This document shows, piece by piece, positions 35,981 to 50,457 of a stretch of 64,000 nt of DNA; position 1 is the stretch's first letter, and the number at the start of each line of letters is the position of its first letter. The notes beneath the pieces were generated by a model that saw nothing but the letters and a program-made list of their open reading frames with translations, was not told the DNA's origin and made no database searches. Origin of the DNA: Zunongwangia mangrovi (GTDB lineage Bacteria; Bacteroidota; Bacteroidia; Flavobacteriales; Flavobacteriaceae). The stretch lies in the NCBI RefSeq assembly GCF_900112105.1, contig NZ_FOKV01000006.1, positions 1-64,000 of the forward strand, written 5' to 3'. Made by a program: the position numbers and the translations under genes.

Positions 35981-37108
35981 TTATAAGGTCCAATTTTCTT
36001 TCCATCGAATTATCGGTTTATCGTTTTCCCACTCGATAGGTAACCAGATATAACGGCCATCGATATGATTTTCAGGCTTCCAGCGATCTGCCATAAAAAT
36101 AAAACTATCCTCTTTTCCCTGCACCGGTAAAATAAAAGTACTCTGAGAGAAGAAAGTTTTATCGGCATGTTTTCCTCTGGCCGGGTTTCCTAATTTTTCC
36201 CAGGGCCCCATGATAGATTTAGCTCTGAAGGATCTTGCAGCATTTGGTGCCCAACCGGTTAATCCAGAAGTGATCATATAATAATAGCCATCTTTTTGAA
36301 AAATAGCCGGGGCTTCATTTTGCCCGCCAGGCTGCATACGTATCCATTCTCCAGTAAAATCAAGGTAATTATCGGTTAATTTTGAAATATGCAGGGTTTG
36401 ATTCTCTTCTGAGGAAGTAATGTGATACGCCGTACCATCGGTATCAATATAAATCGTCATATCACGAGACATTTGCCCCTTTTCAAAATCTCGTCTAACA
36501 AACATTCCTTCATTTAATGCTTTTCTCCATTTTGGCGTCCACCATTCTTTTGGCTCACCATCTTTTGGAGTTTCTTTCCATTCTTCTTTAAAATTTTGTG
36601 GCCATTTCTTCGAATTTGGGCGGTAAGATTTTATATAAGTAAACGGCCCAGTTGGAGAATCACTGGTTGCTACTCCTGTTCTGGCAGCGGCATAGCCCTG
36701 ACCTTTTAATTCTAAATGAAACCACATTACGTATTTATCGGTTTTTTCGTTATAAACCACTTTTGGACGTTCCATTACACTGCCCGAAGTAATTTCTGAA
36801 TCTGGATCTTTAGCTACGGAAAGCGCTACGCCTTCATTCTTCCAATTATATAGATCTTCAGAAGAATATACGGTAATCCCAACTCGGGCCAAACTAGATT
36901 TTCCTTTGTGTTCGCCGTACCAGTAATAGGTTCCGTCTTTAAACATAATCCCACCACCATGTGCATTAATATGGTTTCCTTCAGAATCTTTCCAGATTTT
37001 GCCTGGATAAAAAGCGGTGTAATTTGGTGCGGTAGATTGTGCGCTTAGACTAACAGTCGTAAAAAACAACACAAATAAAATGAGGTATTTGAATTTCGGA
37101 TTTTTCAT
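35981..37108 (-). CDS. GH43 protein resembling exo-beta-1,3-galactanases (subfamily 24 type)
   Basis: 375 residues with signal peptide ending LSAQS. The N-terminal motif INAHGGGIMFKDGTYYWYGE and the SGSVMERPKVVYNEKTDKYVMW segment match the GH43 branch that includes exo-beta-1,3-galactosidases. E112 in ERPKV lies where, as I recall, the Phanerochaete enzyme has its catalytic acid, and the APAIFQKDGYYYMITSG segment supplies a further site. These enzymes remove galactose from the beta-1,3-galactan backbone and can bypass side chains. No carbohydrate-binding module is attached. Substrate is inferred from family and neighbours. Confidence 0.78.
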   Translation of the reverse strand: MKNPKFKYLILFVLFFTTVSLSAQSTAPNYTAFYPGKIWKDSEGNHINAHGGGIMFKDGTYYWYGEHKGKSSLARVGITVYSSEDLYNWKNEGVALSVAKDPDSEITSGSVMERPKVVYNEKTDKYVMWFHLELKGQGYAAARTGVATSDSPTGPFTYIKSYRPNSKKWPQNFKEEWKETPKDGEPKEWWTPKWRKALNEGMFVRRDFEKGQMSRDMTIYIDTDGTAYHITSSEENQTLHISKLTDNYLDFTGEWIRMQPGGQNEAPAIFQKDGYYYMITSGLTGWAPNAARSFRAKSIMGPWEKLGNPARGKHADKTFFSQSTFILPVQGKEDSFIFMADRWKPENHIDGRYIWLPIEWENDKPIIRWKENWTL

Positions 37109-37123
37109 TTTCTGTGGGGAGAA

Positions 37124-38353
37124 TTAGTGTGCATGATCTATTGGAATGGTTTTTCCACCCCAAATTTTCTTTTGAGTCCATGGTTTTGCCGGTGCCGTCC
37201 AGAATTCATCTTCAGGAGAAAGTCCTAAAACAAGAAAAGCTTCTGTACTTAAATAAAGGCTTCCGGTAGAAATATAACCTTCACCTATATTATTTTGATG
37301 CCCAACAAGACCAACTTGAAGCCAACCTTCTTTATCGAAAGTCCCTTCAGCTTCAATTTGTCTTTTTATTACAGCGTAAAGTGCTGATCGAACCTGAGAT
37401 GGTTTTAATTCCTTGCTTAGATTTTTCCATAGCGCCACTTGTGAAAGTGATTGAAATGCTCCAAAACGATAGGCTAAAGATCTACCAATTGGCGGATAGG
37501 TTCCGCCGGGAGAAATTAATCGTTCCTGGATACTGGCGTAACGTTGCGCGCGCTGTTGCACTTTTTTAAAATCTTCTTTTCGGCCAACTCCGGCTTCATC
37601 CATTGCTTTTAAAATATCCAGTAACATTGGCTGAATTACAAAACTATTGTAGTAATCCCAGTGAAAATCTGGCCCATCACCATACATTCCGTCGCCCAGA
37701 TACCATTCCATGTGTTTGTTGATTGGATAGGAAAGCCTAACCATATCGGCACTTTTATCAAACTTCAGTAAAGCAGCTTCTACCATTCCCGTAAACAACA
37801 ACCAATTGCTGTAGTAAGGTTCGATATCTCTAGACGATTTTAGCGCTTTTATGACATTCTTTTTTGTGGTTTCTGAAAGTGGTTCCCATAACTGTTTTGG
37901 TGCTCTAAGTAATCCCTGGGCAAGAAAAGCAGCATCTACCAGAGGCTGGCGATCTTTGTTGAAGTTCATAAAATCTGCAGATTCTGGATCTGTTGCTTTA
38001 TCGATCGCTTTTTGCGCTAATTCGATATATTTTTTTCTAATTTTACCTTCCTTGGTATCATCTGGCCCAAGTTCTAACCAGGGAGCAATTCCAGATAATG
38101 TTCTACCAAAAGCTTCCAGATAAGTGACATGAGTACGATCGTCCCAGGCACCCGGGGAACGCTCTATTGGCATGTTTTCTTTTAGTTTTCCTTTAGCCAG
38201 ATTGCTTAAAACAGGATCTGCTATTTTCACTAAAGAGTTCACGTAAAATTCACGCACTTCCTTAGGCGCAGGTTGATCTACTTCCTGAGCATTTACATTG
38301 AAACTTAAAAAAAGTAAACTTAGCAGAAAGCTGATATTCGATAATTTAAACAT
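37124..38353 (-). CDS. DUF2264 family protein (possible beta-glucuronidase-like glycoside hydrolase)
   Basis: 409 residues, signal peptide (SLLFLSFNVNAQE), then an alpha/alpha-toroid-type protein with DUF2264 hallmarks: SPGAWDDRTHVTYLEAFGRTLSGIAPWL, DFMNFNKDRQPLVDAAFLAQGLLRA and FHWDYYNSFVIQPMLLDIL. I recall that Bacteroides DUF2264 proteins in arabinogalactan loci were assigned to GH154 (beta-glucuronidase); I am not certain of that link. It is four bases from the GH16 gene and 15 from the following GH43 gene, so it is firmly part of the operon. Confidence 0.75.
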   Translation of the reverse strand: MFKLSNISFLLSLLFLSFNVNAQEVDQPAPKEVREFYVNSLVKIADPVLSNLAKGKLKENMPIERSPGAWDDRTHVTYLEAFGRTLSGIAPWLELGPDDTKEGKIRKKYIELAQKAIDKATDPESADFMNFNKDRQPLVDAAFLAQGLLRAPKQLWEPLSETTKKNVIKALKSSRDIEPYYSNWLLFTGMVEAALLKFDKSADMVRLSYPINKHMEWYLGDGMYGDGPDFHWDYYNSFVIQPMLLDILKAMDEAGVGRKEDFKKVQQRAQRYASIQERLISPGGTYPPIGRSLAYRFGAFQSLSQVALWKNLSKELKPSQVRSALYAVIKRQIEAEGTFDKEGWLQVGLVGHQNNIGEGYISTGSLYLSTEAFLVLGLSPEDEFWTAPAKPWTQKKIWGGKTIPIDHAH

Positions 38354-38356
38354 AAT

Positions 38357-39205
38357 TTATTTTTTCTGATATACTCTTACATAATCTACTTCGTACTTTC
38401 TAGGGAAACTTGTACTCGAAGGATCACCGCCATTGCCTCCAATGGCTAGGTTGAGCAAAATATAATGTGGTTGATGAAAAGGATTAAATCCGTCTGGATT
38501 TTTAGTTGTAGTGAGATCTATCGTATTTAATAATTGGTTATCAAGGTAGATTTTAATAGAATCTGCCGTCCAATCCATTTTCCAAATATGATATTTATCT
38601 GCCCATTTTGGATCTTTTTGAAGGAATTCTGAAAACGGAATTTTCTCGCTATCCCAAGATACATATGATGTTTTTCCTTTCCAGGCGGCATTGGCTAAAA
38701 TTGCAGGTTTTTGATCGACTAAATAATATTCCATCACATCGATCTCTCCATTAGAAGGCCATCCTTTTTCGATGCCAAGCGTCCAGATCGCCGGCCACAT
38801 CCCCATAGAAGTATCGATCTTTGCTTTAACTTCTAAAATACCAAATTGAAAATCGAATTTTCCGTTAGTATTTATACTTGCTGAAGTATATTCAGCAAAC
38901 TCCCTGTTTTCTTTCCAATTTCGACTTTCCGGCTGATATTGTAGATTTTTAATTGATTCTTTTTTTCCTGAAATAACCAGTTTTCCATCCTGAATATTAG
39001 CATTTTCAACTTGATACCATTGCAATTCTTCATTCCGCACAAAACCATTTTCATAAGACCAAAACTCAGGATTTGGCTTGGTTCCGTCTTCAAATTCATC
39101 TGCCCAAATGAGTTTATATCCTTCAGGAACGCTACTTTTTTGCTGAGCAGCACAAGACTGAAAAAACAGCGCTAAAATGACTAAAATTGATATTTTTTGA
39201 AACAT
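38357..39205 (-). CDS. Glycoside hydrolase family 16 endo-enzyme, lipoprotein
   Basis: 282 residues. Lipobox FFQSCAAQ (Cys 18). Beta-jelly-roll with the active-site strand GEIDVMEYY: nucleophile E154, D156 and acid/base E159. Substrate-side features include WSYENGFVRNEELQWYQVENA and ILEVKAKIDTSMGMWPAIWTLG, as in the laminarinase-like subfamily 3. GH16_3 members cut beta-1,3-glucan, and in some arabinogalactan loci beta-1,3-galactan; the surrounding galactose- and arabinose-directed enzymes favour galactan, but a glucan cannot be excluded. It is the first gene after a 279-base gap. Confidence 0.88.
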   Translation of the reverse strand: MFQKISILVILALFFQSCAAQQKSSVPEGYKLIWADEFEDGTKPNPEFWSYENGFVRNEELQWYQVENANIQDGKLVISGKKESIKNLQYQPESRNWKENREFAEYTSASINTNGKFDFQFGILEVKAKIDTSMGMWPAIWTLGIEKGWPSNGEIDVMEYYLVDQKPAILANAAWKGKTSYVSWDSEKIPFSEFLQKDPKWADKYHIWKMDWTADSIKIYLDNQLLNTIDLTTTKNPDGFNPFHQPHYILLNLAIGGNGGDPSSTSFPRKYEVDYVRVYQKK

Positions 39206-39344
39206 ATTAATGTATTCAGCTTAAAAAAATGCAATTCAAGAGGTATCGAAATAGCTTTTTGGCTTCGATTTCAACTTAGAATAGACTCTCCAAAACTTGT
39301 CCCAAAAGACATTTAATGTTTTGAAATATCTTAGTGATCAAGTA

Positions 39345-39384
39345 AACTATCCCCAGAGGAAATACATCCATTTAGGGGATAGTT
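39345..39384. promoter_or_regulatory. Perfect 10-bp inverted repeat in the gap between GH2 and GH16
   Basis: AACTATCCCC (39345-39354) and GGGGATAGTT (39375-39384) enclose a 20-base loop. The 279-base gap (39206-39484) is the only wide gap within the PUL operon and has no reading frame of its own. The repeat could be a transcript-processing or attenuation site or an operator; it lacks a following T-run, so it is not a classical terminator. Confidence 0.5.
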
Positions 39385-39484
39385 CTCAACTCACACTGTA
39401 AATATTTTAGACTCTTTTTTAGAATCTAACTCTTAGAATTAAGGTTTTATAAGTTTTATGCTAGTTTTATACAATTTCGACATT

Positions 39485-43919
<4,435 letters not shown>

Positions 43920-43943
43920 TAGGATTTTGAACTATAAGATTAT

Positions 43944-45254
43944 TTAATTTTTCGGCAAATTTGAAACTTCCAAAATCCTCACCATTGTAGGTTTAGCTCT
44001 AGCAAGTCCTTCACCATCAACCTGAGTAACTTTTTGAACAAAAACATGTAATTTTTCTTCGTTTTCCCAAAGCTGCAAATCATAATTTGGTTCCCACTCT
44101 CCAACAGATTCTTCTGTGAGATCGATCACCTTCCAAGGCTCGTCGCTATGTAATTTGTGATATGCCACAGACACTTTATTTTCCCTTTCGGCGTCTCTAA
44201 ACAAAAGATAAATGATTGGATTATTTTTAGTTTCTTTAATTAAAATATCTGGTCTGGAAATTGGAATTTTCTTGGTACCGCCACCGCCTAATTGAAATGA
44301 TGATTTTCTAAAATTGGTGTTTTCATGCTTCCATTTTCCATCTTCAGCATAAATAATTTGATAATCTGTTTTATTATTTTCTGTCCAATAGGTTACGATA
44401 AAAGGATTTCCATTTTTATCGGCCGTCATAGAGGTTTGATTGATCAATTCACTTTTCTGCGGAATCTTCCAGGCGTATTCAGCTGTATCTGCGGTGATAG
44501 GTAGCTCATATTTTTCTCCGTTTGATCTTTCCCAGGTTTTTCCACCGTCTTTAGATCTAGCATACGCCATATCGTGATTGGTAGAAACATCCCAGCTTTC
44601 TCGCCAAACCCAGGATAAATGAATTGTTCCCTGCTTATCTACACTAGCTTGCCAGTAAGCATTGCGCTCTCCTTCGCCATCTATAAGATTTTCATGCAAA
44701 TCTGTCCAATCTTGAGTTTTAGTATTATAAAGTTTTGAAACTAGTTTGCCTTTGCCAGATTGCCCAGAACGATATAAGAACAAAAGATCACCATTCTTAA
44801 GATTATAAAATTGCGGATAAGAAAGCTTATTTTCATCCTTACCTGTCATCCTTTGTTTTTCTCCCAATTGCGCACTTAAAGCTGAACTTCCTACAGCATA
44901 ATTTAATGGATTGTCATGATGATCCCAACTTACATGTAGTTTCTGATCTCCATCTACAGCAAGACTAATAGAATTATGGGCGTCTTTTGCATTGCCTTTA
45001 AAATTAGATTTATTTAAATGGAAATTCGATGATTTAAGCTCCCTTTTCGCAATAATCATTTGCCCATTATTATCATAGTACCCTAGAAACTGAAAGTCGC
45101 CAGTAGATGCCACTGCATTCTTTCTAAAAATGGTTGTATTTACTGAATTATTTGCCCAGCCTTCTCCTACTTCTATATCTTTTATTTTGATCGAGGAGCA
45201 GGATGTGATAAACAAAATTATCACTAAGTAGAAAATAGGAAAAGGCTTGAGCAT
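43944..45254 (-). CDS. BNR_4 propeller lipoprotein, candidate polysaccharide lyase or rhamnosidase
   Basis: 436 residues. Lipobox LFITSCSS (Cys about 20). A seven-bladed-propeller-type protein with Asp-box-like DGGKTWE and the BNR_4 hallmark DAHNSISLAVDGDQKLHVSWDHHDNPLNYAV near residues 89-119. BNR_4 proteins include ulvan lyases (PL24, PL25), other lyases acting beside rhamnose-glucuronate linkages, and GH145 rhamnosidases. The His-His-Asn-rich DHHDNP loop is the conserved core of the ulvan-lyase-like group. With GH88 directly downstream, a lyase acting next to glucuronic acid is the most economical reading; the exact family cannot be fixed by eye. Confidence 0.72.
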   Translation of the reverse strand: MLKPFPIFYLVIILFITSCSSIKIKDIEVGEGWANNSVNTTIFRKNAVASTGDFQFLGYYDNNGQMIIAKRELKSSNFHLNKSNFKGNAKDAHNSISLAVDGDQKLHVSWDHHDNPLNYAVGSSALSAQLGEKQRMTGKDENKLSYPQFYNLKNGDLLFLYRSGQSGKGKLVSKLYNTKTQDWTDLHENLIDGEGERNAYWQASVDKQGTIHLSWVWRESWDVSTNHDMAYARSKDGGKTWERSNGEKYELPITADTAEYAWKIPQKSELINQTSMTADKNGNPFIVTYWTENNKTDYQIIYAEDGKWKHENTNFRKSSFQLGGGGTKKIPISRPDILIKETKNNPIIYLLFRDAERENKVSVAYHKLHSDEPWKVIDLTEESVGEWEPNYDLQLWENEEKLHVFVQKVTQVDGEGLARAKPTMVRILEVSNLPKN

Positions 45255-45260
45255 TATTTA

Positions 45261-47258
45261 TCAATTATTTATAGGTTGTGCACCTTCGTTAGCTGTTAAC
45301 GGCCATCCCGGATTTTGATAAATAGGAGATGACTCTAAATTATTATTCTCCGAAGTTATTAAAAAGTGCTGAATTGCAATCGGATCAAGATAATGAGCCA
45401 TTGTCCAGCTGTAACCATCATATACAAGTTCATCTCCTGTTTGCTCGTAAGGTCTTAAATATTCACTTCTTGTAGGAGAAGAAACGGTAGCACTTCCAGA
45501 ATCATAGACTAAGATTCCATCATCGTACCATTCCTGCATAGGTCCCCAAAGTTTAAATCCTTCAATATGATAATTATTATCAATTAACTGATCTAAAGAT
45601 CTCCATCTTTTAAGATCCATCCATCTAAGACCTTCCGCAAATAATTCATTTCTACGTTCTCTTCTAATATTATAAAGAGTAGGATCGATAAGCTGCCCTG
45701 CAGAATAAGCACCCCAATCACCTTCTGATTCAATTTGCATGTTGGTAGCCGCAATTGTATTTTCAAAATTAGGATTAACGCCAGCACGGTCTCTAATTGC
45801 TCTCCAATAACCGGCTGCAGTAGCATTTACGTTTCCTGTTAGAAGATAGGAAGCTTCTATATAGTTTAAATATGCTTCTGTTGCTCTAAATACCAAACTA
45901 CCTGTGTATCCCTGCCCGTTGTTTCCTTGTATTCCGTCGTAATTTAAACCTTTTCTAATGGTATAACCTGTAGAGTAAGCTTGTTCCCAAGCACTTTCAG
46001 TTATTCTAGGAACAGGCTCTACTGGAGTTATCTCATTACCTTCCTCTTCATTATATAAGATATTAATCTGCCCTGGTTGTTTTAAAAACAGCCATAATCT
46101 ACCATCTCTATTTTCTCTTACATCTTCAATATAATCATCACCAGCGTACCCAGAACCATTAGCATAAATTGGTAATCCATTATCCATAAGAAAAGATTCT
46201 ACTAAGCCTTTCGTCAAACCTACACCGTAATTACCACGCATCGCATGTACAGGTACATTATGAACAATTCCCAAGCCCTGGTCATAATCTCTCCATAAGA
46301 TTACTTCAGAAAAATCAGACATATCTTCTGCACCAAATAAATTAAAGTATGGGTTTTCAGCATCCACAGTAGATTGCTGAAGAACTCCGTTATTTGGAGT
46401 TAGTGAAAATGCTCCTGCAACTTCTTCTGCGGCGGTCATTGCTTCACCTAACAACCATTCAATCTCAGCATCAATGCTTCCTGCTTCATATTGCCAACCC
46501 TGATTATAAGCTTTATCGGCACCTGGCCAACCTGATCCGTTTGGAACAAAAGCCGTTCCTCTAAAGTTATCTAACCAGGTAGCTTCATATAATGCTACTC
46601 GAGATTTTACTAAAAGTGCTGCATATCTTGATAATCTGTTCTTATTTCCATCTGGAGATGAAGACATCATCATATTCGCAGCGTTGTCTAAGTCTGAAAG
46701 AATAAAACGAATAACTTCAGAACGTGGATCTCTCTCACTAGCTGCCGTTAAAAGTTCACTATCATCTGGTATCGGTTCGGTTACTATAGGAAAATCTCCT
46801 AAGGCCTGAACTTTATTAAAATATTCAAATGCTCTAAAGAAATAGGCTTCTCCTATAAAATGTTCTATACCTTCTTCGCTACCGGTAATTTCTCCGTTTT
46901 CGTACCTTGGGACTACAGTGCTAAGGAAATAATTAATATTTCTAATATTCGTAAAACTCCAGCTTCCACCTGTTTGTCCTACTCGCCATTGACCCGGTAC
47001 ATATTTATTATCATAATCCATATTTGCCATGTTATCAGTATCAGAATCGATACCAAATGTTCCAAAGCTCCAGTTCCCATGTGTTGGTAAAATTCCGTAT
47101 AACTCTATAGTGTATGATGCTAATTGAGATTCTTCAAAAAGATAATCTTCAGGTATGATCTCTGACTCTGGTGGTCTTTCTAAAAAGTCATCACTACAAC
47201 TAAATAGAATACTTGCAATTGATAAAATCAATATTGGTTTTATATATTTTCTCATCAT
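45261..47258 (-). CDS. susD: SusD/RagB family surface glycan-binding lipoprotein
   Basis: About 665 residues from the start at 47258, chosen because it follows the susC stop and gives the lipoprotein signal MMRKYIKPILILSIASILFSC. The sequence has the SusD pattern: SCSDDFLERPPESEI, TPR-like helices (EEGIEHFIGEAYFFRAFEYF), and the C-terminal RRERRNELFAEGLRWMDLKRW block. It binds glycan at the cell surface and closes over SusC to pass oligosaccharides inward. It follows susC with only seven bases between. Confidence 0.95.
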   Translation of the reverse strand: MMRKYIKPILILSIASILFSCSDDFLERPPESEIIPEDYLFEESQLASYTIELYGILPTHGNWSFGTFGIDSDTDNMANMDYDNKYVPGQWRVGQTGGSWSFTNIRNINYFLSTVVPRYENGEITGSEEGIEHFIGEAYFFRAFEYFNKVQALGDFPIVTEPIPDDSELLTAASERDPRSEVIRFILSDLDNAANMMMSSSPDGNKNRLSRYAALLVKSRVALYEATWLDNFRGTAFVPNGSGWPGADKAYNQGWQYEAGSIDAEIEWLLGEAMTAAEEVAGAFSLTPNNGVLQQSTVDAENPYFNLFGAEDMSDFSEVILWRDYDQGLGIVHNVPVHAMRGNYGVGLTKGLVESFLMDNGLPIYANGSGYAGDDYIEDVRENRDGRLWLFLKQPGQINILYNEEEGNEITPVEPVPRITESAWEQAYSTGYTIRKGLNYDGIQGNNGQGYTGSLVFRATEAYLNYIEASYLLTGNVNATAAGYWRAIRDRAGVNPNFENTIAATNMQIESEGDWGAYSAGQLIDPTLYNIRRERRNELFAEGLRWMDLKRWRSLDQLIDNNYHIEGFKLWGPMQEWYDDGILVYDSGSATVSSPTRSEYLRPYEQTGDELVYDGYSWTMAHYLDPIAIQHFLITSENNNLESSPIYQNPGWPLTANEGAQPINN

Positions 47259-47265
47259 TATTTTT

Positions 47266-50200
47266 TTAGAAATTGACATTTAAGCCTAATGCAAATGTTC
47301 TTGAAAGTGGATAAACATTACCTCCAGATCCACCTCCAATGGTTTCAGGATCGAATATCTCGGATAGAGAAGTTCCTGTCCATAAGTTTTCTCCAGCAAC
47401 ATATACTCTAAATCTATTTACACCCCAATTTTCAAAAACCGTTGAAGGTATAGTATATCCTAATTGCACGTTTTTAAGCCTTATATAAGAGGCGTCCTGA
47501 AGATACCTTGATTGTTCTCTTTGATTTTTCAGGTTAAATACAGGTCTTGGATAATAAGAATTAAGGTTTTGACCAAGAGGATGATCCGCATTAGGTCTAA
47601 AATAATCCTCATGCTGAACAAAGCCGGTAGACCACCATTGCCCTGAACTTGAAGCGCCCCAGAAGTAGTAACTACCCTGAAAATAATCTCGCTCTAAAAT
47701 ACCCTGGAAAAATGCTCTAAAATCAAAGCCTTTCCAATCAGCATTAAGCGTAATTGCAAACGGATATCTAGACGTACTGTTTCCTATAACGGTACGATCT
47801 CCTGGATCATCTGAAGTCCAGGCACCAGAATCAATTCGTCCATCTCCATTAAGATCTCTGTACATGATATCTCCTGCAGCCCACTGGTTCCCTAGAGCAT
47901 CTTGTCCTCCATTTGGAAGCGAATTTAAATGCTCCTGCATTTGTTCATCGCTTTGTGCGATACCTATAGTTTCGTATCCCCATATTTCTCCTACTTTCTG
48001 TCCTTCCCTGTAAAGGTCTTCGTCAAGACTATTTGTAACATTAGGAAACTTAAGTATTTCTGCCTGTGAGTCAGATAACAAAATATCGATTCCATATCCT
48101 AAACCATTATCGAGTCGATCCTTCCAAGATAAGCTTAGTTCAAAACCATAAGTTTTTAAATCTGTATTATTTGTTCTGGGCACATCAGCACCTAAAACAA
48201 CAGGAAGTTCTGGTGCAGGACCTACCATATCAAATGTATTTCTGGTAAAATAATCAAAGGTTCCTGTAAAACGATTATTAAACATCGCAAAGTCTAAACC
48301 AACATTCCAACTTTGAACCCGTTCCCATGTTAGAGATTGACTTACCAGTCCTGGAGCACTACTTGTGTTTGGACGTTGTCCATTTACTAACCACCCACCA
48401 TCAGCAGTTCCTACAGGCATAGTTAAATAAGTAGGATACCAATTATCTGTATTTTGATTTCCTAATTCTCCCCAGGATCCTCGAATTTTAAGTGTACTAA
48501 TATTCCTTGAAAAATCATCCCAAAATTCTTCTTGAGCTAAATTCCATCCAGCAGATACTGAAGGAAACCATTGCCAACGTTGATCACTTTGATACCTTGA
48601 TGTTCCATCGTATCGAATATTAGCTTCTATTAAATAACGCTCTTTGAAATTGTAGTTTAGTCTGGCAAAATATCCGGCCGTTGCCCAATTTTGGTACTGT
48701 CCATCTACGCTAGGAGCTACAGTTTCTCCATTTACATCAACTCCAGATGTTAAGTTAATTACAGGGTTAGAAGGAAGGATTATTCCTTCTCTTTGAACAT
48801 TAAAGTCTCTGTATTTATTTAACTCAGATTGAAAACCGGCAGTTACGCTAAAATTATGAGCTTCGTTAATGTCAAAATTATAAGTAGAATACAAATTGGT
48901 ATTAAAATAATTTTCTCTAAAAGCGTATTCGTACACATGTGAACTTCTGGAATATAAGTAAGGATCGCCGGATACATCGTGATTATATGTTTGTAGTACG
49001 TGCCAATGTCTAAAGTCATTTCTAATCCTATAGTTAAATTCAGCAAAAATTTCCCAACCATCTAAAGGTTTAATTACTGCCTGTGCTTGTTGGTATAACC
49101 AATCTTTTTGACTTTCATCTCTACCACCCTCTGCTAGACCTAAAGCAGGTGAAGGTGAAGAGTATAAATAGCCATTAGGATCATGCAAAGGTAATATTGG
49201 CCAGCCCTGTCTCGCAAGATCCTGAAATAAACCACTAGACAATCTGGATGGCCTACCAAAATCTTCTCTAACAAATCGCATGGTTGCATTAATATTAAGC
49301 CACTCAGTTACATTAGCATTTATTTTTGCAGTTGTTGCATATCTTTGGAAATCGTCACGGTTAAATTCCATTAACCCATCCTGATCTAGATAATTCCCAG
49401 ATACATAATAATTGATATTATCACCACCTCCTCTTAGACTAAAATTGTGTTCTTGAGAGAAGGATTGATCTCTATATATGGCATCGTACCAATCTGTATT
49501 TGCATTCCCTTCGGCATATCCATCTGCCCAACGAGAAGGGTTATTGGGATTAGGAATTATAGGATCTGGAAATGTGCCATTTTGATAATCTTGAATTCTT
49601 TGTAATCTCTCCTGACTAAAGATTGGACCATTACCTCCATTCATATTTGCATCATTAAAAAAGAGAGCGAATGTGTAGCTATCCATCATCTCTGGTGTGT
49701 TGATAGGAGAACTTAATCTGATATTCGTACTATACTGTACAGAAGGAGCCCCTTTTTTTCCGTCTTTGGTTGTAACTAATATTACTCCAAAAGCTGCTCT
49801 TGATCCATATATTGAAGCAGCTGCTGCATCTTTTAATACAGAAACACTTTCTATATCCTGTGGATTAATGGCATTGATATCACCCTGCATACCATCTATT
49901 AAAACGAGAGGACTACCTGTAGATCCATTTCCGATTGTAGTAGTTCCCCGAATATTAATAGATGGTCTATCTTCCAAACTACCTCCACTGCTTTGGTTAA
50001 TATTTAAACCACCAACAGTACCCTGCAACATTTGCGTTGCATTTTGAACCGGTCTGGATTCAAAAGTTTCAGAATCTACAGATGCAACCGCACCAGTAAG
50101 ATTTACTTTTTTCTTTTTACCAAATCCGACTACGACCACCTCTTCAAGTTCTGCGGTATCTTCTTTTAGCGTTACGTCTATTGTAGATTGTTCACCAACC

Positions 50201-50457
50201 ATGACCTCTTTTGTAGCAAAGCCTAGAAAAGAAAACACCAATGTATTTCCTTTATTCGCTTGGATAGTATACAATCCATCAAAATCGGTGACTGTACCTG
50301 TAGAAGGATCACTTTTAATACTTACGGTAACTCCCGGCAAAGGAATTCCATCTTCATCTATAACTGTACCCGATACAGAAACCTCCTGGGCAAAAATGTT
50401 TAAAGATGAAAACAGCATTAATGCAGATAACAAAAACTTGTAATTGTAAAATTTCAT
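47266..50457 (-). CDS. susC: SusC/RagA family TonB-dependent outer-membrane transporter
   Basis: 1063 residues. Signal peptide (FSSLNIFAQE), a carboxypeptidase-regulatory-like N-terminal extension (VSGTVIDEDGIPLPGVTVSI to FLGFATKEVMVG), a TonB box region (EEVVVVGFGKKKKVNLTGAV), a plug domain (VGGLNINQSSGG, SIYGSRAAFGVILVTTKDGK) and a 22-strand beta-barrel ending in the aromatic LSRTFALGLNVNF. It imports oligosaccharides with TonB energy. First gene of the PUL operon, divergent from the regulator gene across 548 bases. Confidence 0.96.
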   Translation of the reverse strand: MKFYNYKFLLSALMLFSSLNIFAQEVSVSGTVIDEDGIPLPGVTVSIKSDPSTGTVTDFDGLYTIQANKGNTLVFSFLGFATKEVMVGEQSTIDVTLKEDTAELEEVVVVGFGKKKKVNLTGAVASVDSETFESRPVQNATQMLQGTVGGLNINQSSGGSLEDRPSINIRGTTTIGNGSTGSPLVLIDGMQGDINAINPQDIESVSVLKDAAAASIYGSRAAFGVILVTTKDGKKGAPSVQYSTNIRLSSPINTPEMMDSYTFALFFNDANMNGGNGPIFSQERLQRIQDYQNGTFPDPIIPNPNNPSRWADGYAEGNANTDWYDAIYRDQSFSQEHNFSLRGGGDNINYYVSGNYLDQDGLMEFNRDDFQRYATTAKINANVTEWLNINATMRFVREDFGRPSRLSSGLFQDLARQGWPILPLHDPNGYLYSSPSPALGLAEGGRDESQKDWLYQQAQAVIKPLDGWEIFAEFNYRIRNDFRHWHVLQTYNHDVSGDPYLYSRSSHVYEYAFRENYFNTNLYSTYNFDINEAHNFSVTAGFQSELNKYRDFNVQREGIILPSNPVINLTSGVDVNGETVAPSVDGQYQNWATAGYFARLNYNFKERYLIEANIRYDGTSRYQSDQRWQWFPSVSAGWNLAQEEFWDDFSRNISTLKIRGSWGELGNQNTDNWYPTYLTMPVGTADGGWLVNGQRPNTSSAPGLVSQSLTWERVQSWNVGLDFAMFNNRFTGTFDYFTRNTFDMVGPAPELPVVLGADVPRTNNTDLKTYGFELSLSWKDRLDNGLGYGIDILLSDSQAEILKFPNVTNSLDEDLYREGQKVGEIWGYETIGIAQSDEQMQEHLNSLPNGGQDALGNQWAAGDIMYRDLNGDGRIDSGAWTSDDPGDRTVIGNSTSRYPFAITLNADWKGFDFRAFFQGILERDYFQGSYYFWGASSSGQWWSTGFVQHEDYFRPNADHPLGQNLNSYYPRPVFNLKNQREQSRYLQDASYIRLKNVQLGYTIPSTVFENWGVNRFRVYVAGENLWTGTSLSEIFDPETIGGGSGGNVYPLSRTFALGLNVNF

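Noticed and set aside
39206-39484. Possible second promoter for the GH16 half of the PUL
   Set aside because: No TAnnTTTG element could be found on the minus strand in this gap, so no promoter is claimed.
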